From the NCBI RefSeq assembly GCF_023284045.1, contig NZ_JAKIKQ010000007.1, forward strand, positions 114,438-178,437: a stretch of DNA of 64,000 nt. The letters are read 5' to 3'. Positions 58,646-64,000 of this stretch are shown one piece after another. Source of the stretch: Shewanella kaireitica (GTDB lineage Bacteria > Pseudomonadota > Gammaproteobacteria > Enterobacterales > Shewanellaceae). The position numbers and the translations under genes were made by a program. The number at the start of each line of letters is the position of its first letter. Position 1 is the stretch's first letter. Below the pieces are notes generated by a model. It ran no database searches and had not been told where the DNA came from. It saw nothing but the letters and a program-made list of their open reading frames with translations.

Positions 58646-59353
58646 TTAAACGGCTCTCTTCAGAAGCATAGACTTGATGTGTCCAATTGCTTTTGTCGGG
58701 TTAAGCCCTTTAGGACAAACATCAACACAGTTCATGATACCGTGGCAGCGGAACACACTGTATGCATCATCAAGCTCTGATAAACGTTCTTCAGTTGCGG
58801 TGTCGCGGCTGTCGATCAAGAAGCGGTATGCGTGTAGCAAGCCACTTGGACCGATGAACTTATCAGGGTTCCACCAGAATGACGGACAAGCTGTAGAACA
58901 ACATGCACACATAATACACTCATAGAGTCCATCTAAATGCTCACGCTCTTCTGGTGATTGCAGATGTTCACGCGCAGGCGTTTTTTCATCGTTAATCAAG
59001 TACGGCTTAATCTTTTCATACTGAGTGTAGAACTGAGTTAAGTCGACGATTAAGTCGCGCACTACAGGCATACCTGGTAGCGGGCGGATCTCAATCTTCT
59101 TGTTCTTAAAGGTAGAAACAGGCGTGATACACGCTAATCCGTTTTTACCATTCATATTCACACCGTCACTACCACACACACCTTCACGGCATGAACGTCT
59201 AAATGATAATGTTGAATCTAACTCTTTTAACTTCATCAGTGCATCAAGGACCATCATATCGGTACCTTCATCCACTTCTAAAGTGTAATCCTTCATGTAT
59301 GGCTTAGTATCTACATCAGGATTGTAGCGATAAACTGCAAATTCCAATTTCAT
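58646..59353 (-). CDS. sdhB: Succinate dehydrogenase iron-sulphur subunit
   Basis: 235 residues. [2Fe-2S] cysteines are in 'CREGVCGSD' and the following 'GLACI'; 'CIMCACCSTACP' and 'CHGIMNCVDVCPKGLNP' bind the 4Fe-4S and 3Fe-4S centres. Passes electrons from FAD to quinone. Length matches E. coli (238). Confidence 0.97.
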   Translation of the reverse strand: MKLEFAVYRYNPDVDTKPYMKDYTLEVDEGTDMMVLDALMKLKELDSTLSFRRSCREGVCGSDGVNMNGKNGLACITPVSTFKNKKIEIRPLPGMPVVRDLIVDLTQFYTQYEKIKPYLINDEKTPAREHLQSPEEREHLDGLYECIMCACCSTACPSFWWNPDKFIGPSGLLHAYRFLIDSRDTATEERLSELDDAYSVFRCHGIMNCVDVCPKGLNPTKAIGHIKSMLLKRAV

Positions 59354-59365
59354 CGTCTCGACTCC

Positions 59366-61132
59366 TTAGTAAGTACGTTTGATAGGCGGGAAAGCGTCAC
59401 GAAGCTTAGGCTCCATGTTCACATCACGCTTAGTCATTAGCTCGGTAACTGGGTCATATACACTGTGGCATAACCAGTTCTCGTCATCACGGTCTAAGAA
59501 ATCTTCACGTGAATGTGCACCACGACTTTCTGTACGGAAGTTAGCAGCTGTTGCTGTTGCAATCGCTGTCGCCATCAAATTATCAAGCTCTAAACATTCA
59601 ATACGTTGAGTATTAAACTCAGATGAATTGTCAGACAGCTTGGCATTCTCTAAACGAGTACGAATCGCTTTAAGCTCTTTAAGGCCTTCAGCCATTGCGT
59701 CGCCACTTCTAAATACAGAGAAGTTAAGCTGCATACAAAGTTGTAGATCTTTACGGATAACCGCAGGATCTTCACCGTCTTTGTTGCTTTCCCAACGATT
59801 CAAACGAGCTAGCGATGATTCGATTTCAGCTTCAGATGCATCTTTAGGGTTAGGTGTTGCATCAAGTGCTTTACCTAAATGTTGTCCCGCTGCTCGGCCA
59901 AATACCACTAAATCAAGCAATGAGTTACCACCAAGACGGTTAGCGCCGTGTACTGATACACAAGCAATCTCACCCACAGCGAATAAACCAACAATATCTT
60001 CTTCAGTGCCGTCGTCATTTTGGCGAAGAACCTGACCACTGACTTTAGCTGGCAAGCCACCCATCATATAGTGACAAGTTGGTAATACTGGAATTGGACC
60101 ATCTGCTGGATCGATATGAGCGAATGTACGAGACAATTCACAAACACCAGGAAGGCGCGCTTCTAGGGTTTCTTTACCTAAGTGATCCAGTTTTAGTAAA
60201 CAGTGCGGGCCTAAAGGACCATCAAGACCACGACCTTCGCGGATTTCAGTCATCATTGAGCGTGCTACCACGTCACGAGATGCTAAATCTTTAGCGTTAG
60301 GGGCATAACGCTCCATGAAGCGTTCGCCGTCTTTGTTTAGCAGGTATCCGCCTTCACCACGACAACCTTCCGTTACAAGTACACCTGCGCCAGCAATACC
60401 CGTTGGGTGGAACTGCCACATTTCCATGTCTTGCATTTGAACGCCAGCGCGCATCGCCATACCAACACCGTCACCAGTGTTAATGTGTGCGTTAGTGGTA
60501 GATGCGTAAATACGCCCTGCTCCACCCGTCGCTAGAATAGTTGCTTTAGCTTTAAAGTATACGATTTCGCCAGTTTCAATTTCGATTGCAGTACAGCCAA
60601 CAATCACACCGTCTTCGTTTTTAACTAAATCGAGTGCATACCACTCTGAGAAAACTTCAGTCTTATGTTTAACGTTTTGTTGGTATAAGCAATGAAGAAG
60701 CGCGTGACCAGTACGGTCAGCCGCTGCTGCGGTACGTGCAGCTTGCTCGCCACCAAAGTTTTTAGACTGGCCGCCGAATGGGCGTTGGTAAATAGTACCG
60801 TTTTCAAAACGAGAAAATGGTAGACCCATTTGCTCTAGTTCGATAACCGCTTCTGGTCCGGTTTTACACATAAATTCGATAGCTTCTTGGTCACCGATGA
60901 AATCAGAACCTTTAACAGTATCGTACATGTGCTGTTCCCAGTGATCTTCATGAGCATTACCCAGCGCTACGGTGATACCGCCCTGCGCAGATACTGTATG
61001 AGAACGAGTAGGGAAAACTTTAGATAACAGCGCGCAGCTCTTACCTTCTTTAGAAATTTGTAGTGCCGCGCGCATACCTGCGCCACCAGCGCCGATTACA
61101 ACCGCGTCAAATTCGCGAACTGGAATACCCAC
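59366..61132 (-). CDS. sdhA: Succinate dehydrogenase flavoprotein subunit
   Basis: 588 residues. FAD is bound covalently at His in '[11 protein letters not shown]'; '[14 protein letters not shown]' is the dinucleotide fold. Substrate-binding 'HPTGI' and 'RGEGGYLLN' are present. Starts directly after the sdhD stop codon. Confidence 0.97.
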   Translation of the reverse strand: MGIPVREFDAVVIGAGGAGMRAALQISKEGKSCALLSKVFPTRSHTVSAQGGITVALGNAHEDHWEQHMYDTVKGSDFIGDQEAIEFMCKTGPEAVIELEQMGLPFSRFENGTIYQRPFGGQSKNFGGEQAARTAAAADRTGHALLHCLYQQNVKHKTEVFSEWYALDLVKNEDGVIVGCTAIEIETGEIVYFKAKATILATGGAGRIYASTTNAHINTGDGVGMAMRAGVQMQDMEMWQFHPTGIAGAGVLVTEGCRGEGGYLLNKDGERFMERYAPNAKDLASRDVVARSMMTEIREGRGLDGPLGPHCLLKLDHLGKETLEARLPGVCELSRTFAHIDPADGPIPVLPTCHYMMGGLPAKVSGQVLRQNDDGTEEDIVGLFAVGEIACVSVHGANRLGGNSLLDLVVFGRAAGQHLGKALDATPNPKDASEAEIESSLARLNRWESNKDGEDPAVIRKDLQLCMQLNFSVFRSGDAMAEGLKELKAIRTRLENAKLSDNSSEFNTQRIECLELDNLMATAIATATAANFRTESRGAHSREDFLDRDDENWLCHSVYDPVTELMTKRDVNMEPKLRDAFPPIKRTY

Positions 61133-61480
61133 TTAAACACCCCACACTATCAAAATGCCTGCTGCCAAATAAGAGAAGGCGGCTACGACAAAAACAAACT
61201 GAAGTACACCACGTAGAGACACACACTTAACGTAATCGGTAAGTACCTGCCAAATACCAATCCATGAATGGATTAGAATCGCAACCAGTGCGAGAAGTGT
61301 GAAGACTTTCATTGGCAGAGCACTAAACAGACCGTGCCATGCATCATAAGTCAGTGGAGAGCTACATGCGATAAAACCAACCATAAAAATAGTGTAACAG
61401 GCTAGAATTACTGCACTTGCACGTATAAGAATAAAGTCATGGACACCGCTGCGGCCAAGACTTGCTGCATTTGTTACCAT
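61133..61480 (-). CDS. sdhD: Succinate dehydrogenase membrane anchor subunit SdhD
   Basis: 115 residues from the ATG at 61480 (an in-frame TTG lies two codons upstream). Three membrane helices; '[13 protein letters not shown]' and '[21 protein letters not shown]' hold the heme/quinone residues. Overlaps sdhC by a few bases. Confidence 0.92.
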   Translation of the reverse strand: MVTNAASLGRSGVHDFILIRASAVILACYTIFMVGFIACSSPLTYDAWHGLFSALPMKVFTLLALVAILIHSWIGIWQVLTDYVKCVSLRGVLQFVFVVAAFSYLAAGILIVWGV

Positions 61481-61848
61481 ACCCAAATCCCCGCAATGAT
61501 TGAAAACACTACTGACAATGCAATAGCCACTTTAGCTGAAGTTAATCCTGAAGAGAGTTCTTCCCAGTAACCGGCATCCATCACTAAGTGGCGCAAACCC
61601 ACTATCAAGTGATAACCCAGTGCAGTAAGAATTCCCCAAACGATAAACTTAACGATAAAGCTATCAAAAAGAGATTGGACGCCAGCAAAACTTTCCGCGG
61701 ATGCTAATGACTCATTAAGCAACCAGATAAGGATACCGACAGCAAACAACATAATAACGCCCGATACACGATGTAGGATGGACGCGATGGCCGTTGCAGG
61801 AAACTTTACAGTCTGCAGATCTAAATGGACAGGTCTTTGCTTTTTCAC
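61474..61848 (-). CDS. sdhC: Succinate dehydrogenase cytochrome b556 subunit SdhC
   Basis: 124 residues from the GTG at 61848. The frame continues to 61914, but the family starts at '[12 protein letters not shown]' and this start gives the usual length of about 125. Three helices and the heme ligand His in '[13 protein letters not shown]'. First gene of the sdhCDAB operon; gltA is divergent. Confidence 0.9.
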   Translation of the reverse strand: MKKQRPVHLDLQTVKFPATAIASILHRVSGVIMLFAVGILIWLLNESLASAESFAGVQSLFDSFIVKFIVWGILTALGYHLIVGLRHLVMDAGYWEELSSGLTSAKVAIALSVVFSIIAGIWVW

Positions 61849-62279
61849 GTTCTGCTCACTCTGCTCAATTGAGCTAATTTTTGTTATACGAACCGCTTTT
61901 GCTTGGATCTTCATCCGTGAACCAGGTCACAGTTTACGCCCTTCACAAAAGAAAACTTTAAACAAACATTTAACAGTTTAGTGAGCACTAATTAAGTATG
62001 TAAAAAAGTGATAACTATTCGCTAATGTCTGCAGCTCATCTGAGCCGCAGCAAGTATACGTGGGTGAAATGTCAAATACAAACATCACATTATGGAAATA
62101 TAGTTTTTTTGGTAAAAAAATCTGCCAAGTGGCTGTTGCTACAACTAGTTACACTTGAATAAGACCATGGTCTAAGAAATTTAAACGCTTATTTAAATTG
62201 AAATGTGACCCAGATCCACTGTAAAGTATTGGCGTTTGATAAGCCGCACTCAATAAGAATGAAGTAAGGAGAATGGGGT
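61849..62279. promoter_or_regulatory. Divergent sdhC/gltA control region
   Basis: About 430 bases. A TGTGA-N6-TCCAC sequence near 62204-62219 is a weak match to a CRP site (right half imperfect), 60-75 bases before gltA. No -35/-10 pair is certain. Confidence 0.35.
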
Positions 62280-63569
62280 ATGGCTGAAAATATAGCCAAG
62301 TTAGAACTACCAGGGAATGATTCAATCGATTTGCCGATCAAAAAAGGAACGGCAGGATTTGATGTAATTGACATCAGTAAACTAGGTAGCAAAGGGCACT
62401 TTACCTTCGATCCAGGATTTCTCGCAACAGCCTCCTGTGAATCAGCAATTACTTATATCGACGGCGCACAAGGGATCCTGCTTCACCGCGGTTACCCGAT
62501 TGGCGAGCTGGCCGTAGATTCTGATTATTTAGATCTATGCTATTTGTTGCTTTACGGAGAGCTTCCGAACAAAGCACAGTACGACACTTTCGTACACACA
62601 GTTAAAAACCACACTATGGTGAATGAGCAACTTGCAGCCTTCTTTAGAGGTTTCAGACGTGATGCTCACCCAATGGCGATGCTATGTGGTGTTACAGGTG
62701 CCCTGTCGGCATTCTACCAAGACTCTTTGGATGTGAATGACGAACGTCACCGTGAAATCGCAGCCTTCCGTTTGGTATCTAAGATGCCTACTATTGCTGC
62801 GATGTGTTACAAGTACTCTATCGGTCAACCGTTTGTATACCCACGTAACGATTTGAGCTACGCAGGTAACTTCCTAAGCATGATGTTCGCAGTGCCATGT
62901 GAAGAGTACAAGGTTAACCCAATCGTTGAACGTGCTATGGATCGTATCTTCATCCTACATGCCGATCACGAGCAGAATGCATCAACTTCAACTGTACGTT
63001 TAGCAGGTTCATCTGGGGCTAACCCATTTGCTTGTATCGCTGCGGGTATCGCGTCTCTTTGGGGACCGGCTCATGGTGGTGCAAACGAAGCTTGCCTAAA
63101 CATGCTTGAAGAGATTGGTAGTGTTGATCGTATTCCTGAGTTCATTGCACGTGCCAAGGATAAAGAAGATCCTTTCCGTCTAATGGGCTTCGGACACCGT
63201 GTTTACAAGAACTTCGACCCTCGCGCAAAAGTAATGCGTGAAACATGTCATGAAGTTCTGGCTGAACTTAACGTTAATGACCCATTGCTAGATGTTGCAA
63301 TGGAACTTGAACGTATTGCACTTGAAGACGAGTATTTCGTCTCTAAGAAACTATATCCAAATGTTGATTTCTACTCAGGGATCATCATGAAGGCTATTGG
63401 TATTCCAACTAGCATGTTCACTGTACTGTTCGCTCTAGCGCGCACAGTGGGTTGGATTGCACATTGGAAAGAGATGCTAGATCAGCCTGGTCACAAGATC
63501 AGCCGTCCACGTCAGTTATACACTGGTGATGCAGAACGTAGCTTTGTCGCAAAAGATAAACGCGGCTAA
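62280..63569 (+). CDS. gltA: Citrate synthase GltA (type II)
   Basis: 429 residues, NADH-sensitive hexameric type. Catalytic His265 (WGPAH), His306 (FGHRVYK) and Asp363 (NVDFYSG) are all present. It condenses oxaloacetate and acetyl-CoA. Shine-Dalgarno AAGGAGAATGGGGT precedes the ATG. The gene is intact, but its last 46 codons recur twice more downstream with a 220 bp period. Confidence 0.97.
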   Translation: MAENIAKLELPGNDSIDLPIKKGTAGFDVIDISKLGSKGHFTFDPGFLATASCESAITYIDGAQGILLHRGYPIGELAVDSDYLDLCYLLLYGELPNKAQYDTFVHTVKNHTMVNEQLAAFFRGFRRDAHPMAMLCGVTGALSAFYQDSLDVNDERHREIAAFRLVSKMPTIAAMCYKYSIGQPFVYPRNDLSYAGNFLSMMFAVPCEEYKVNPIVERAMDRIFILHADHEQNASTSTVRLAGSSGANPFACIAAGIASLWGPAHGGANEACLNMLEEIGSVDRIPEFIARAKDKEDPFRLMGFGHRVYKNFDPRAKVMRETCHEVLAELNVNDPLLDVAMELERIALEDEYFVSKKLYPNVDFYSGIIMKAIGIPTSMFTVLFALARTVGWIAHWKEMLDQPGHKISRPRQLYTGDAERSFVAKDKRG

Positions 63570-63588
63570 TAGCTAGTTTCTCAATATG

Positions 63589-63615
63589 AAAAGGCACTCA
63601 TTGAGTGCCTTTTTT
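63589..63615 (+). terminator. Intrinsic terminator of gltA (repeat unit 1)
   Basis: GGCACTC/GAGTGCC stem (63593-63599 with 63603-63609) with flanking A and T runs, 20 bases after the gltA stop. Confidence 0.9.
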
Positions 63616-63647
63616 ATTGCCAGACATAGCATGTTCACCCTGTTATG

Positions 63648-63789
63648 GTTCGCTCTAGCGCGCACAGTGGGTTGGATTGCACATTGGAAAGAGATGCTAG
63701 ATCAGCCTGGTCACAAGATCAGCCGTCCACGTCAGTTATACACTGGTGATGCAGAACGTAGCTTTGTTGCTAAAGACAAACGCGGCTAA
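63648..63789 (+). pseudogene. gltA 3' fragment (repeat unit 2)
   Basis: The last 46 codons of gltA, with the stop, in frame and undamaged. Three bases differ from the real tail (63768, 63771, 63777 region), all silent. An open frame extends upstream to 63586 through the terminator sequence, with Leu-Trp inserted before Phe, but there is no Shine-Dalgarno and no catalytic part, so translation is unlikely. Confidence 0.85.
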
Positions 63790-63808
63790 TAGCTAGTTTC
63801 TCAATATG

Positions 63809-63835
63809 AAAAGGCACTCATTGAGTGCCTTTTTT
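63809..63835 (+). terminator. Second copy of the gltA terminator (repeat unit 2)
   Basis: Identical to the first terminator and at the same place in the repeat unit. Confidence 0.85.
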
Positions 63836-63867
63836 ATTGCCAGACATAGCATGTTCACCCAGTTATG

Positions 63868-64000
63868 GTTCGCTTTAGCGCGCACAGTAGGTTGGATTGC
63901 ACATTGGAAAGAGATGCTAGATCAGCCTGGTCACAAGATCAGCCGTCCACGTCAGTTATACACTGGTGATGCAGAACGTAGCTTTGTTGCTAAAGACAAA
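63868..64000 (+). pseudogene. gltA 3' fragment (repeat unit 3, cut by the window edge)
   Basis: Third copy of the gltA tail; the window ends before its stop codon. It shares the three silent changes of unit 2 and adds two more, both silent (Leu CTA to TTA, Val GTG to GTA). Confidence 0.85.

Larger units (their letters stand above)
63428..64000 (+). repeat. Tandem 220 bp repeat of the gltA 3' end and terminator
   Basis: Three units: 63428-63647 (the true gltA tail, stop, terminator and spacer), 63648-63867, and 63868-64000, which is cut by the window edge. Units one and two differ at 4 of 220 bases, and units two and three at 2 of the 133 bases visible. Each unit holds codons Phe384 to Gly429, TAA, a terminator hairpin and a spacer ending in AGCATGTTCAC, which also occurs in gltA at 63411. 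The junctions therefore share an 11-base microhomology with gltA itself, but the next bases differ. The array may continue past the window. Confidence 0.95.

Noticed and set aside
62204..62219. CRP site before gltA
   Set aside because: Only the left half TGTGA matches; the right half is TCCAC, so it is mentioned in the control region but not called.
63586..63789. 67-codon frame that seems to encode a short protein ending as citrate synthase
   Set aside because: The start lies in the terminator hairpin, there is no Shine-Dalgarno, and the product has no catalytic residues. It is better described as a repeated gltA tail.

Overview
The window reads as chromosomal DNA of a marine gammaproteobacterium, most likely a Shewanella. 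The best markers are a 115-residue small tetraheme cytochrome c of the CctA type, the sdhCDAB-sucABCD cluster divergent from gltA, a CsgD-like regulator, a second stand-alone EF-G, and overall moderately AT-rich DNA. Most of the window is ordinary core and metabolic sequence. I saw no rRNA, tRNA, CRISPR array, prophage or insertion sequence.

Layout. 0.6-6 kb: a minus-strand MacB-like ABC exporter operon with one ATPase, three different HlyD-type adaptors and one permease. 6.4-10.4 kb: small unlinked genes (a membrane protein, a periplasmic protein, a GNAT enzyme, a YdjA-like nitroreductase, DoxX, a DUF6279 lipoprotein). 10.5-15 kb: a thiamine salvage operon behind a TPP riboswitch (TonB receptor, YkoF-like thiamine-binding protein, PnuC-type transporter, ThiK-like kinase), next to ycfL, two PaaI-type thioesterases and hinT. 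17-19.6 kb: a LuxR/CsgD-like regulator and a TPR lipoprotein. 19.7-31.8 kb: assimilatory nitrate reduction in two transcription units. nasA, a siroheme methyltransferase, a TrpD2-like gene and an ANTAR antiterminator form the upstream unit; nirB, nirD, a nitrate MFS transporter and a PP2C-kinase fusion form the downstream unit. Each unit has a sigma-54-type promoter. The second also has a leader in which an ANTAR-type hexaloop hairpin overlaps an intrinsic terminator. 32-40 kb: cctA, htpX, the bioBFCD operon divergent from bioA, and a putative metallopeptidase. 40.4-52 kb: a chemotaxis receptor, fusA2, a predicted outer-membrane barrel, a P-loop kinase, cobB, fur, a GNAT enzyme, a GltB-like FMN protein and an AEC transporter. 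52.2-63.6 kb: sucABCD and sdhCDAB on the minus strand and gltA on the plus strand.

The most unusual structure is at the right edge. The last 46 codons of gltA, its stop codon, its terminator and a short spacer repeat in tandem with a 220 bp period; the window ends inside the third unit. Every base difference among the coding parts of the three units is synonymous. This suggests the extra tails descend from functional citrate synthase genes rather than from free drift after a simple duplication.

Regulatory logic that can be read directly: TPP represses thiamine import. Nitrogen limitation (sigma-54) probably drives both nitrate units, with the ANTAR protein made by the first unit releasing the terminator in front of the second. 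A terminator separates sdhB from sucA, so the TCA genes are probably two coupled units. Many starts below were moved inward from the longest reading frame to codons with a good Shine-Dalgarno sequence.
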